Notes under the pieces: generated by a model
The model's database searches: none
Told to the model about the DNA's origin: nothing
The model's input: the letters and a program-made list of their open reading frames with translations, nothing else
Origin: Comamonas composti DSM 21721
GTDB taxonomy: Bacteria > Pseudomonadota > Gammaproteobacteria > Burkholderiales > Burkholderiaceae_C
Assembly: GCF_000429845.1 (NCBI RefSeq)
Contig: NZ_AUCQ01000007.1
Location: 224,213-288,212 of the forward strand
Direction of reading: 5' to 3'
DNA: 64,000 nt
Position numbers and translations under genes: made by a program
Shown here: positions 38,002 to 46,769 of the stretch, piece after piece
Numbering within the stretch: position 1 is the stretch's first letter
Layout of the letters: every line of letters starts with the position of its first letter

Positions 38002-39123
38002 TCAAGACAGTTGCTTGAGGACAATGGTCCGTTGCCTGGCCATGCGTTCGGCCGCCCTTGTACGGTCCTTGACATCGCCAGCCAGCTGGCCGCAGGCGGC
38101 GTCGATGTCATCGCCGCGCGTCTTGCGTACCGTAGTCACGATGCCCGCATTGCCAAGCAGATTTGCAAACTCCGTCACCCTTGCAGCCGGAGAGCGCAGC
38201 AGGCCCGATGCCGGAAAAGGGTTGAACGGAATGAGGTTGAACTTGCACCAGTTGCGGCCATCGCCGCGCGCGCGCACTAACTCTATCAGCTGGCGGGCAT
38301 GCTCGGGTTTATCGTTGACACCATCGAGCATGCAATATTCGAAGGTGATGAAATCGCGCGGCGCAAACTCCAGATAGCGCACACAGGCATCGAGCAGCTC
38401 GCTCAAGGGATATTTGCGGTTCAAGGGAACCAGGTGATCCCGCAACTCGTCATTCGGCGCATGCAGGGAGACGGCCAGTGCCACGGCACAGTCTCCGGCC
38501 AGACGATCCATCATGGGCACCACGCCCGAGGTCGAGACCGTCACGCGGCGCCTGGACAGGCCATAGCCATGGTCTTCCAGCATGACGCGCAGCGCAGGCA
38601 CCAGGGCAGTGTAGTTCTGCAAAGGCTCGCCCATGCCCATCATGACCACATTGGAGATCACGCGCTCGCTGCTGCCAAGGCGCTTTCGCAGCGCATGCTC
38701 GGCATACCACAGCTGGGCCAGGATCTCGCCTGTGGAGAGGTTGCGGCTGAAACCTTGATGACCCGTGGAGCAGAAGCGGCAGCCCACGGCACAGCCGGCC
38801 TGAGAGGACACGCACAACGTTCCTCGGTCATCCTCGGGAATGAAAACGGATTCGACGGCATTGCCGTCACCCACGTCGAACAGCCACTTCACTGTTCCAT
38901 CGGTGGACACATGCTCGGAAACCACGGGCAAGGCCGTGATGTGGGCCCGGTCTTTGAGTTTTTCACGCAAGGACTTGGCCAGATCGCTCATCTGATCGAA
39001 ATCGCTGGCGCCGCGCTGGTGAATCCAGCGAAAAAGCTGCGTAGCGCGGAAACGCTTCTCACCAAGCTGCTCGCAATATGCGGCCAGCCCATCGAGATCA
39101 AAATCAAGCACGTTGGTGTTCAT
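38002..39123 (-). CDS. rlmN: 23S rRNA/tRNA adenine C2-methyltransferase RlmN
   Basis: A radical SAM enzyme of 373 residues that methylates A2503 of 23S rRNA and A37 of some tRNAs. The cluster motif is '[11 protein letters not shown]' (CX3CX2C). The N-terminal '[20 protein letters not shown]', the 'GMGEPLQNY' SAM motif and the C-terminal cysteine region ('[18 protein letters not shown]') are present. The ATG at 39123 starts the conserved part; the frame is open 20 codons upstream. It follows ndk by 97 bases. Confidence 0.97.
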   Translation of the reverse strand: MNTNVLDFDLDGLAAYCEQLGEKRFRATQLFRWIHQRGASDFDQMSDLAKSLREKLKDRAHITALPVVSEHVSTDGTVKWLFDVGDGNAVESVFIPEDDRGTLCVSSQAGCAVGCRFCSTGHQGFSRNLSTGEILAQLWYAEHALRKRLGSSERVISNVVMMGMGEPLQNYTALVPALRVMLEDHGYGLSRRRVTVSTSGVVPMMDRLAGDCAVALAVSLHAPNDELRDHLVPLNRKYPLSELLDACVRYLEFAPRDFITFEYCMLDGVNDKPEHARQLIELVRARGDGRNWCKFNLIPFNPFPASGLLRSPAARVTEFANLLGNAGIVTTVRKTRGDDIDAACGQLAGDVKDRTRAAERMARQRTIVLKQLS

Positions 39124-39170
39124 GTCGGCAGGCCCATGCCACGCTGCTCTCGGCTCCCCCTCAGGCGACA

Positions 39171-39194
39171 GTGGCCTGCACACGGGCAGGCCAC
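39171..39194. other. Hairpin between ndk and rlmN
   Basis: GTGGCCTGC-ACACGG-GCAGGCCAC is a perfect 9-base-pair stem in the 97-base ndk-rlmN gap, without a T-run. It could be a partial terminator or a stabilising end for the ndk message. Confidence 0.5.
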
Positions 39195-39220
39195 CGATCG
39201 GCCAAGGGTAAAAGCGCGGA

Positions 39221-39646
39221 TTAGCGCGAGTAGACGTTCATGCCGGGGAAGAAGAAAGCCACTTCCACGGCAGCGGTTTCAGCAGCGTCCGAGCCATGCA
39301 CGGCGTTGGCATCGATGCTGTCGGCGAAGTCGGCGCGAATCGTGCCCTTCTCAGCCTTCTTGGGGTCGGTGGCGCCCATCAGTTCGCGGTTCTTGAGGAT
39401 GGCGTTCTCGCCTTCCAGGGCCTGGATCATCACAGGACCGGAGATCATGAAGTCGACCAGATCCTTGAAGAAGGGGCGCTCCTTGTGCACTGCGTAGAAC
39501 TGCTCGGCCTCGCCGCGCGACAGATGAGCCATCTTGGCTGCGACCACCTTGAGGCCTGCAGCCTCGAAGCGCGCATAGATCTGGCCGATGACATTCTTGG
39601 CAACGGCGTCGGGCTTGATGATGGAAAGAGTACGTTCTATGGCCAT
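39221..39646 (-). CDS. ndk: Nucleoside diphosphate kinase
   Basis: Ndk transfers phosphate from ATP to other nucleoside diphosphates. The 141-residue sequence starts '[20 protein letters not shown]' and has the active-site His region 'NAVHGSDA', the phosphohistidine being in 'AVHGSD'. Length is typical. It begins the run ndk-rlmN-pilW-rodZ-ispG; a 130-base upstream gap separates it from rluB and presumably holds the promoter. Confidence 0.98.
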   Translation of the reverse strand: MAIERTLSIIKPDAVAKNVIGQIYARFEAAGLKVVAAKMAHLSRGEAEQFYAVHKERPFFKDLVDFMISGPVMIQALEGENAILKNRELMGATDPKKAEKGTIRADFADSIDANAVHGSDAAETAAVEVAFFFPGMNVYSR

Positions 39647-39776
39647 GATGTTGATTCTTTCTAACCAGGGTTACTATGGATTTTTGCCCCATTGGCAAAA
39701 CCGCCCATTCTAACGGTGCCAGCAAACTCCCACGCAAACCCTTAAAGCCCGGATACTGTCCTCTGCTAGCAGAGCA

Positions 39777-41093
39777 TCAACGCTTGCGTCCCCCGGGACC
39801 GCGCTTGGCATTCTGGCGCGCACGCGTCAGGCTGTCCGAGCCTATATAACCCACCGAGGTACGCATGGGATCCGGCTGAGAGCTCTGCCCCCGGCCTCCC
39901 TGGCGAGCTGCCCCGCCTGCAGTCTTGCGCGGCGCACGGTCCAGCATCGCATGGGGAGCCGGGCGCTGGCCATCGAAGTCGCGCGCCCCACCTTCACGCC
40001 GGTCCGCACCGCGAGCGCCCTGCCCACCACGGCGACCGCCCTTTGCTGCTGCACCACCCACAGCAGGGGGTCGGGCCTTGACGCCAGCCGCCGACATCAG
40101 CGCCTGTATGTCAGCCTGATCGAGCTCCACCCAGGCACCGCGCTTGAGACCGCGCGGCAGCACCATGGCACCGTAGCGGATGCGGATCAAACGGCTTACC
40201 GCATGGCCCACGGCTTCAAACATGCGCCGAACCTCACGGTTGCGCCCTTCGGAAATCGTGACTTTGTACCAGCAGTTCGCGCCCTCGCCCCCACCTTCTT
40301 CGATGGAGCCAAAGGCGGCCACGCCGTCCTCCAATTGCACGCCATCGGTCAGGCGCTGCTTTTCTTCCTTGCTGAGCGCGCCCAGCACACGAGCTGCATA
40401 TTCGCGCTCCAGGCCAAAGCGCGGATGCATCAGCGAATTGGCCAGCTCACCCGAGCTGGTAAACAGCAACAACCCTTCGGTGTTGAGGTCCAGACGCCCG
40501 ACGGACTGCCATTTGCCATGCTGGAGCTTGGGCAGCTTTCTGAAGACCGTGGGGCGGTTTTGCGGGTCATCATGCGTGACCACCTCGCCCACAGGCTTGT
40601 GATAGGCAATCACGCGCGCCGGCGGCGGCTCTATGCGAAAGCGTATGGGCTTGCCGTTGAGCTTGACCTGGTCGCCAAACTGTATGCGCTGGCCTATATG
40701 GGCAGGCTCGTTGTTGACCGAGATGCGGCCTTCGAGAATCAGCTGCTCCATCTCCAGGCGCGAACCCAGGCCCGCCTGAGCCAGCACCTTGTGCAGCTTG
40801 GGCGAATCCATCTGGGGCAAAAGTACGCGCTTGGCCGGCATGGCATCGGCACTGTCTTCGGCAGCATCGAGCTCGCCCGAGACCACATCGGCAAATCCAT
40901 AACCCTGGACGGCCAGGGCCGGCGAGGCCTCCTGAGCCCTGGTGTCGCCATCGCGCGGCTTGCGCCCTGGCTTGGGCCCACGCAGATGCGGCGGCCTGGC
41001 CGGTTTGCGCCCTGTCTCACCTGCGCCTGCTCTTGTCGAAGCCGCCGGCTCGGCGGCCGCATCCTCATCCAGGCGGTTGGAATCGTCGTTCAT
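39777..41093 (-). CDS. rluB: 23S rRNA pseudouridine synthase RluB
   Basis: A 438-residue RsuA-family enzyme modifying U2605 of 23S rRNA. It has an S4 domain ('[20 protein letters not shown]'), then the catalytic domain with '[14 protein letters not shown]' (catalytic Asp) and '[20 protein letters not shown]'. The N-terminal 100 and C-terminal 110 residues are low-complexity, rich in Arg, Gly and Ala, longer than in E. coli. Its start overlaps the scpB stop (ATGA at 41090-41093). Confidence 0.95.
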   Translation of the reverse strand: MNDDSNRLDEDAAAEPAASTRAGAGETGRKPARPPHLRGPKPGRKPRDGDTRAQEASPALAVQGYGFADVVSGELDAAEDSADAMPAKRVLLPQMDSPKLHKVLAQAGLGSRLEMEQLILEGRISVNNEPAHIGQRIQFGDQVKLNGKPIRFRIEPPPARVIAYHKPVGEVVTHDDPQNRPTVFRKLPKLQHGKWQSVGRLDLNTEGLLLFTSSGELANSLMHPRFGLEREYAARVLGALSKEEKQRLTDGVQLEDGVAAFGSIEEGGGEGANCWYKVTISEGRNREVRRMFEAVGHAVSRLIRIRYGAMVLPRGLKRGAWVELDQADIQALMSAAGVKARPPAVGGAAAKGGRRGGQGARGADRREGGARDFDGQRPAPHAMLDRAPRKTAGGAARQGGRGQSSQPDPMRTSVGYIGSDSLTRARQNAKRGPGGRKR

Positions 41094-41977
41094 TCTTCAT
41101 CCTTAGCTGTGCTCTGCTGCTGAGCACCATTCATGTTCGTAGCCTGCTCCGGCGCCAAGTCCTGTTCGGCCTCTTGTTCCCGCAAAGGCAACGCCTGCTG
41201 CGACGGGCTTGGCAGCCCATCTTCATCCCTGTCATCACTCTCGGCCTCAGGCCTTCCATCCTCCCGCCCTTGGCCCGCTGGCTCCAGAGCAGACGCATCC
41301 TGCTGCAGCCCAGGCTCGGCGGCCCCAGTCTTCGGCGGCTCCGGCTCCGGCTCCGGCTGCTGCAGCTGGTCCTGAGCGGCTTCGGCAGGCAATGCACCTT
41401 CAACCGGCTCGCCTGCTGCTTCTTCACCCGCCTCTTCCAGAGCCTTGAACAGACTTTGCTGGGACTGCGGCTCCTCCAGCATGGGCAGTTGATCCAGGGC
41501 TTGAAGTCCCAGATCGTCGAGGAACTGGCGCGTGGTCGCGAACAAGGCCGGCCGGCCCACGGTTTCCCGATGGCCTATGACCTCGACCCAGCCTCTGTCC
41601 TCAAGCTGCTTGATGATCAGACTGTTCACAGTCACGCCGCGGATGTCCTCGATGTCGCCACGAGTCACAGGCTGGCGGTAGGCAATGATGGCCAGCGTCT
41701 CCAGCGCAGCTCGCGTATAGCGCGGCGGCTTTTCAGGGTGCAGCCTGTCCAGATAGATGCGCATCTCGGGACGGCTTTGAAAGCGCCAGCCCGAAGCGAC
41801 CTGCACCAGCTCCACCCCCTTGAGCGCCCAGTCCTTTTGCAGGTCCAGCAACAAGTCCTTGAGCGTATCCGAGCCCAGCACGTCATCGAACAGGGTGCGC
41901 AGCTCACGCAGCGTCACGGGCTGCTGTGCACAGATCAATGCAGTTTCCAGGACCCGCTTGGCATCTACCGTATTCAT
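41090..41977 (-). CDS. scpB: Segregation and condensation protein B
   Basis: ScpB is a winged-helix partner of SMC-ScpA in chromosome condensation. Residues about 1-175 carry the family's two winged helices ('[20 protein letters not shown]', '[20 protein letters not shown]', '[17 protein letters not shown]'). A further 115 residues of acidic, Gln/Pro/Glu-rich low complexity make this 295-residue protein clearly longer than usual. I start at 41977; an ATG seven codons earlier is possible. rluB follows with overlap. No scpA is in the window. Confidence 0.94.
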   Translation of the reverse strand: MNTVDAKRVLETALICAQQPVTLRELRTLFDDVLGSDTLKDLLLDLQKDWALKGVELVQVASGWRFQSRPEMRIYLDRLHPEKPPRYTRAALETLAIIAYRQPVTRGDIEDIRGVTVNSLIIKQLEDRGWVEVIGHRETVGRPALFATTRQFLDDLGLQALDQLPMLEEPQSQQSLFKALEEAGEEAAGEPVEGALPAEAAQDQLQQPEPEPEPPKTGAAEPGLQQDASALEPAGQGREDGRPEAESDDRDEDGLPSPSQQALPLREQEAEQDLAPEQATNMNGAQQQSTAKDEE

Positions 41978-42087
41978 GGCACAGCGTTTCGGGGACATGG
42001 GCCCCAGTCCAGCCAGAGGCCGGGCATGGGTGCCGGATCAAAGAAGAAAGGGAGAGAAGTGCCCCACACACGCCATGCGAGAGATGG

Positions 42088-43164
42088 TCAGAGGCTGTGG
42101 CTGCGATTGTAGCTCAGACCCAAAACCCCGAGCGCCTGCGCCATGTCCTGCGGCAACTCGGCACGCAAATCCAGCGCCTGACCTGTCATCGGATGCACGA
42201 AGGCCAGGCGAAACGCATGCAAGGCCTGACGACTCAGCCCCGCAGCTTCACGCCCGCCATAGACCGCATCGGCCACCAGCGGATGGCCCAGCCAGGCCAT
42301 GTGCACACGTATCTGGTGTGTGCGTCCGGTATGCAGGCTGCAGCGCACCAGGCTGTAGTCCTGGTTGCCATCGAGCAGCTCTATGTCCGTGCGCGCCGTC
42401 TTGCCCGCATGCTGGGCCAGGTCGACCACGGCCATGCGCAGGCGGTTGCGCGGATCTCGCCCTATCGGCTGACTCACCTCGCGCAACCGACGCGTGCCCC
42501 AGGCCTTATGCCCCAGGTTATGTCCCAGAGCCAGATACTGGCGACTGACCTCACGCACGGCGATCAGGGCCACGAGCGCATCCATGGCGGCCCGGCTTCT
42601 GGCCACAACCATCAGGCCACTGGTGTCCTTGTCCAGCCGGTGCACAATGCCGGCGCGTGGCACCTCGCGCGCCCGCGGATCGCGGGCCAGCAAGCCATTG
42701 AGCAGCGTTCCCGTCCAGTTGCCAGGCGCCGGATGCACGACCAGACCTGCGGGCTTGTTCACGACCAGCAGGTGCTCATCCTCATACACCACATCCAGCG
42801 CCATGGCCTCGGGCTGAAAGGCCATGCTTTGCTGCGTCGGCCGCATCTCCAGCACAAGGCACTGGCCTGCGGTGACCTTGGTCGAAGGCTTGGACAGCGG
42901 CCTGCCTGCCAGCGAGACCGCTCCCAAGGCCAACAGTTGCTGCAGATAGCTGCGCGAGAATTCGGGCACGCACTCGGCCAACACCTTGTCCGCACGCTGG
43001 CCGTGCATGACCGCAGGCACGCAGATGTCGCGCAGCTCGGTTGCGTCCTCGACCTCCCCAGACTCGACTTCCTCGGCCTCGCTGCCCAGAGCTTCGATCG
43101 TAGAAACGCCAAGCCCCTGCGAGGCAGGGGCTTGCGCTTGGCCTTTGCCTGAAGCCTTGACCAT
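42088..43164 (-). CDS. rluD: 23S rRNA pseudouridine synthase RluD
   Basis: A 358-residue enzyme that modifies helix 69 of 23S rRNA. It has an S4 domain ('FSRSYLQQLLALGAVSLAGR'), then 'LVVNKPAGLVVHPAPGNWTG' and the catalytic 'HRLDKDTSGLMVVA', ending with 'RTHQIRVHMAWLGHPLVADA'. The first 45 residues are an acidic extension, and codons 11-18 contain a terminator-like hairpin (43109-43133), so a downstream start is possible although no better ATG with a ribosome site is obvious. The ATG is three bases past the nlpD stop. Confidence 0.93.
   Translation of the reverse strand: MVKASGKGQAQAPASQGLGVSTIEALGSEAEEVESGEVEDATELRDICVPAVMHGQRADKVLAECVPEFSRSYLQQLLALGAVSLAGRPLSKPSTKVTAGQCLVLEMRPTQQSMAFQPEAMALDVVYEDEHLLVVNKPAGLVVHPAPGNWTGTLLNGLLARDPRAREVPRAGIVHRLDKDTSGLMVVARSRAAMDALVALIAVREVSRQYLALGHNLGHKAWGTRRLREVSQPIGRDPRNRLRMAVVDLAQHAGKTARTDIELLDGNQDYSLVRCSLHTGRTHQIRVHMAWLGHPLVADAVYGGREAAGLSRQALHAFRLAFVHPMTGQALDLRAELPQDMAQALGVLGLSYNRSHSL
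43109..43133. other. Terminator-like hairpin at the 5' end of rluD
   Basis: CAAGCCCCTGC-GAG-GCAGGGGCTTG forms a perfect 11-base-pair stem with a 3-base loop. On the minus strand it is followed by GCGTTTCT, a weak T-run. It lies within codons 11-18 of rluD, 35 bases after the nlpD stop, where a terminator of the surE-pcm-nlpD operon would be expected. Confidence 0.65.
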
Positions 43165-43167
43165 CGA

Positions 43168-44013
43168 TTAACGCTGGGGCAGATAGCGTGCGGGATCCAC
43201 GGGCTTGCCCTGGCGGCGCACTTCGAAGTGCAGCTTGACGCGATCTGCATCCGTGCTGCCCATCTCGGCAATCTTCTGGCCCTTGCGCACCGACTGGTCT
43301 TCCTTAACCAGCAACGCCTGATTGTGGGCATAGGCCGTAAGGTAGGTGTTGTTGTGCTTGAGGATGATGAGGTTGCCATAGCCGCGCAACCCGGCCCCTG
43401 CATAGACCACACGCCCATCGGCTGCGGCCACCACCGGGTCACCGGCCTTGCCCGCAATATCAAAGCCCTTGTTGCGCGACTCGTCAAAGCCAGCAATCAA
43501 AGCTCCTGGAGCCGGCCAGATGAAATCCAGCTCGTCGCCGCCCTTGGCGGCAGGTGTGACCGGCGTCGTTGCCGGGGGCTGGGTTGCGGGCGCCACTGCA
43601 GCCTGGTTGCTGCCTATGGGCGTGACCACCACGCCAGAAGTCGATGCCGAACTCGAACCAGTACGCGCGCTGTCGGCGCTGCTGCCCGCACTCGCCGTGA
43701 TGCTGGGTGGCACCACGCGCAACACTTGTCCCACCTCGATGAGGTTGGGAGTGTCCAGACTGTTCCAGCGAGCGATGTCTTTCCAGCTCTGCCCAGCCTC
43801 CAGGCCAATCCTGATCAAGGTGTCGCCAGGCCTGACCGTGTAATAGCCCGGCTTGCCTGCATTCTCCGCGCCAGGCAGCGGCTTGGCACTGGCAGACACC
43901 GGAGCACCCCGATCTTCAACAGGAGCCCTGTTGTCTTGGGAAGCGCAGCCGGTCAGCACCATTGCCGCAAGCGCGCATGCACCCAAAGCTCCAAGACCTC
44001 TCGATACCAACAT
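43168..44013 (-). CDS. nlpD: NlpD-like LysM/LytM lipoprotein
   Basis: A 281-residue outer-membrane lipoprotein that activates amidases for septum splitting. The signal peptide ends in 'MVLTGCASQ' (lipobox Cys23). A LysM domain follows ('YYTVRPGDTLIRIGLEAGQS', about 58-100), then a Ser/Thr/Pro linker and a C-terminal M23 (LytM) domain (about 165-275, 'WPAPGALIAGFDESRNKGFD', 'HNNTYLTAYAHN'). The HxxxD and HxH zinc ligands of active M23 peptidases are incomplete ('GFDESRNKGFD'), as in NlpD/EnvC regulators. It follows pcm by 12 bases. Confidence 0.93.
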   Translation of the reverse strand: MLVSRGLGALGACALAAMVLTGCASQDNRAPVEDRGAPVSASAKPLPGAENAGKPGYYTVRPGDTLIRIGLEAGQSWKDIARWNSLDTPNLIEVGQVLRVVPPSITASAGSSADSARTGSSSASTSGVVVTPIGSNQAAVAPATQPPATTPVTPAAKGGDELDFIWPAPGALIAGFDESRNKGFDIAGKAGDPVVAAADGRVVYAGAGLRGYGNLIILKHNNTYLTAYAHNQALLVKEDQSVRKGQKIAEMGSTDADRVKLHFEVRRQGKPVDPARYLPQR

Positions 44014-44025
44014 AAATATTCCCTT

Positions 44026-44799
44026 CTAGGCGATCCCCGATTTTAGGGGGACAAAATTCACGGCTTCCAGAACCGACTGAGTAAACCCATAGGAACTCTT
44101 GTCAATTACCAGCAAGGCCTGACGACCGGGGGCAACCACCATGGGCGCAATCAAGCGCCCACCCACAGCCAGTTGCTCGCACCAGGCGTCAGGCATGTTC
44201 TCTCCACCAGCCGCAGAGATGATGCCCGCATAGGGCGCACCACCCGCATAGCCCAGCATGCCGTCACCAAAAATCAAATGTACATTGGCCAGGCGCCAGG
44301 GGCGCAGATTGTTGCGCGCCTTCTCGTGCAGGCCCCGCAGCCGCTCTATGGAATAGACCTCGCGCGTCACCCTGGCCAGCACGGCTGCCTGATAACCGCA
44401 GCCCGTGCCGATCTCCAGCACCCGCCCCCGGCCATCTCTTGCAGCATCGCAATCAAGCAGCAGCTCGATCATGCGCGCCACCACACTGGGTTTTGAAATG
44501 GTCTGACCCAGCCCTATGGGCAGGCTGGTGTCTTCATAGGCCTGGTTGACCAGGGCACTGTCGACAAAGCGATGACGCTCAACGCCTCCCATGGCTTCGA
44601 GCACGGCGGCCGACTTCAGGCCGGACGCGGCCAGCCTTTGCACCATGCGTGCGCGCACGGCTGCCGAATCCAACCCCAGCCCCGAGGGCATGGGCACAGC
44701 GCCGGGCTGGGCCGGGCGCGGCTGCACGCTCCTGGCCGACGCCGGGGGCGCACCCTGGGCAGAGCGCGCAACCCACGAGGGCAGACGACGCTCGCTCAC
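44026..44799 (-). CDS. pcm: Protein-L-isoaspartate O-methyltransferase
   Basis: Pcm repairs damaged aspartyl residues using SAM. The SAM motif is '[18 protein letters not shown]', preceded by '[20 protein letters not shown]' and followed by 'VNFVPLKSG' at the end. The GTG start at 44799 overlaps the surE stop (GTGA), giving a 257-residue protein with about 45 unconserved N-terminal residues; a later start such as the ATG before '[15 protein letters not shown]' is possible. Operon surE-pcm-nlpD is conserved in proteobacteria. Confidence 0.94.
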   Translation of the reverse strand: MSERRLPSWVARSAQGAPPASARSVQPRPAQPGAVPMPSGLGLDSAAVRARMVQRLAASGLKSAAVLEAMGGVERHRFVDSALVNQAYEDTSLPIGLGQTISKPSVVARMIELLLDCDAARDGRGRVLEIGTGCGYQAAVLARVTREVYSIERLRGLHEKARNNLRPWRLANVHLIFGDGMLGYAGGAPYAGIISAAGGENMPDAWCEQLAVGGRLIAPMVVAPGRQALLVIDKSSYGFTQSVLEAVNFVPLKSGIA

Positions 44800-45608
44800 G
44801 CCAGCCCCGCCATGCCTGCCTCCAAGGCTGGAGCGCGCACGGCGCCAGCGTGCCCGGCCAGCCTGGCAGCAGTCTGGGCCCAATAGCCGAGATGCTCATG
44901 ATCCGTCAAATCCACCTTGAGCGGCGTCATGGAGACATGACCATGTGCCGTGGCATGGAAATCCGTGCCCTCGGAATCATCCTTGGCCGCGCCCGCACTG
45001 CCTATCCAGTACATGGTCTCGCCACGCGGGCTTTGCTGGGTGATCACGCGCTCAGCCGCATGGCGCCTGCCGAGACGGCACAGCTTGAGCGGCTTGAGCG
45101 CCTGCAGAGGCATATTCGGAATGTTCACGTTGAGCAGCCAGGGCGCGGTGCCGATGAGGCTCTGGGACTGCATGTCCGCGACCATGTTCCTCGCGGCAGC
45201 AGCAGCGGCCTCGATCTCGGCCCAGCCCTTGTCCACCTGGGAAAAGGCGATCGCGGGAATGCCGAACAAAAAGCCCTCCATGGCCGCGCCCACGGTGCCC
45301 GAGTAGATGGTGTCATCGCCCATGTTGGCGCCATTATTGATACCCGAGACCACCAGGTCGGGCCGATAGCCAAGCAAGCCCGTGAGAGCTATGTGCACGC
45401 AATCCGCAGGCGTGCCGTTGACATAGCGAAATCCGTTGTGGGCCGTGTGCACATACAGCGGGGCGTTCAGCGTCAAGGCATTCGACTTGGCGCTGTTGTT
45501 GTGCTCGGGTGCCACCACTTCAACCTCGGCGACCTCGCGCAGCGCCTCGTACAAGGCCACGATGCCTGGGGCCTGATAGCCGTCGTCGTTGGAAATGAGG
45601 ATCTTCAT
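44796..45608 (-). CDS. surE: 5'/3'-nucleotidase SurE
   Basis: A metal-dependent survival phosphatase of 270 residues. The N-terminal metal site '[13 protein letters not shown]' has Asp8 and Asp9; '[15 protein letters not shown]' and '[20 protein letters not shown]' are the other active-site segments. The ATG at 45608 opens the conserved sequence. It heads the surE-pcm-nlpD(-rluD) run and is divergent from the quinone oxidoreductase gene with a 122-base gap that should hold both promoters. Confidence 0.96.
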   Translation of the reverse strand: MKILISNDDGYQAPGIVALYEALREVAEVEVVAPEHNNSAKSNALTLNAPLYVHTAHNGFRYVNGTPADCVHIALTGLLGYRPDLVVSGINNGANMGDDTIYSGTVGAAMEGFLFGIPAIAFSQVDKGWAEIEAAAAAARNMVADMQSQSLIGTAPWLLNVNIPNMPLQALKPLKLCRLGRRHAAERVITQQSPRGETMYWIGSAGAAKDDSEGTDFHATAHGHVSMTPLKVDLTDHEHLGYWAQTAARLAGHAGAVRAPALEAGMAGLA

Positions 45609-45730
45609 GGGTACAGCAAATAGTGCAGCGAATTGTAGGCGGCTGCTGGTCGCCCCTGGGACATGCAGGTTCCAGCCACGGCCCATATCATCGTCGCAAA
45701 CTCATCGCCGCAAACCTTCAAGGAGACAGC

Positions 45731-46711
45731 ATGCACGCATGGCTTTGCACGACACCCACAGGCGTTGACCAATTGCAGTGGACCCAACTTCCCATGCCCA
45801 CCCCTGGGCCTGGTCAGGTTCTGCTCGAGGTCAAGGCCGCAAGCCTGAATTTCCCCGATCTGCTGATCGTACAAAACAAGTACCAGATCAAGCCGCCACT
45901 GCCCTTTGTTCCGGGCTCGGAATATGCAGGCCGCGTGGTGGCCCTGGGTGACGGCGTCAGCCACCTGCAGGTCGGCCAGCGCGTGGCCTGCCTCTCTGGC
46001 ACCGGTGGATTCGCCACGCATACGCTGGCGCCCGCCGCCATGTGCATGCCCCTGCCCGAAAGCATGAGCTTCGAAGAGGCTGCGGCCTTCATCATGACCT
46101 ATGCCACATCGCACCATGCGCTCATGGACAGGGGCCAGCTCAAGGCGGGCGAGACCGTTCTGGTGCTGGGCGCTGCCGGCGGCGTGGGCACGGCCGCCAT
46201 ACAGATAGCCAAGGCTGCCGGGGCCCGCGTGATCGCCGCCGCATCCAGCGATGAAAAGTGCGCACTGTGCAAGGAGCAGGGAGCGGACCTGACCATCAAC
46301 TACAGCCAGGGCGACCTGCGCGAAGCCATCAAGGCCGCCACCGATGGCAAGGGTCCGGACGTGATCTATGACCCCGTGGGTGGAGACTATGCCGAGCCCT
46401 GCTTTCGCTCCATCGCCTGGCGCGGCCGCTACCTGATCATCGGCTTTGCCTCCGGGCCCATCCCTTCCCTGCCGCTGAACCTGGCCCTGCTCAAAGGCGC
46501 ATCCCTGGTGGGGGTTTTCTGGGGCGAATTCGCCAAGCGCGAACCCAAGGCCAATGCCAGCATGATGATGGAGCTCGGACAGTGGTACGAGCAAGCAAAG
46601 ATCAAGCCCGTGATCGACAAATCCTTGCCCATGGCCGAGTTGCACGCAGCCTACGAACGCATGGGTTCACGCCAGGTCAAGGGAAAACTGATTCTGACCA
46701 ATAACGAGTGA
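45731..46711 (+). CDS. NADPH:quinone oxidoreductase-like zinc-free MDR protein
   Basis: A 326-residue medium-chain reductase of the quinone reductase/crotonase-reductase class. It has 'VKAASLNFPDLLIVQNKYQI', 'FVPGSEYAGRVVALGDGVSH' and the nucleotide-binding 'LGAAGGVGTAAIQIAKAAGA'. The cysteine and glutamate zinc ligands of alcohol dehydrogenases are absent. It starts at the ATG at 45731, five bases after GGAG. The substrate is unknown. A GGDEF-type gene follows after 58 bases in the same direction. Confidence 0.9.
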   Translation: MHAWLCTTPTGVDQLQWTQLPMPTPGPGQVLLEVKAASLNFPDLLIVQNKYQIKPPLPFVPGSEYAGRVVALGDGVSHLQVGQRVACLSGTGGFATHTLAPAAMCMPLPESMSFEEAAAFIMTYATSHHALMDRGQLKAGETVLVLGAAGGVGTAAIQIAKAAGARVIAAASSDEKCALCKEQGADLTINYSQGDLREAIKAATDGKGPDVIYDPVGGDYAEPCFRSIAWRGRYLIIGFASGPIPSLPLNLALLKGASLVGVFWGEFAKREPKANASMMMELGQWYEQAKIKPVIDKSLPMAELHAAYERMGSRQVKGKLILTNNE

Positions 46712-46769
46712 AAAACGCGCACGTTCGTGTCAAACTCCGGGGCATTGCCTATTCCCTCAATGCCTGTCC

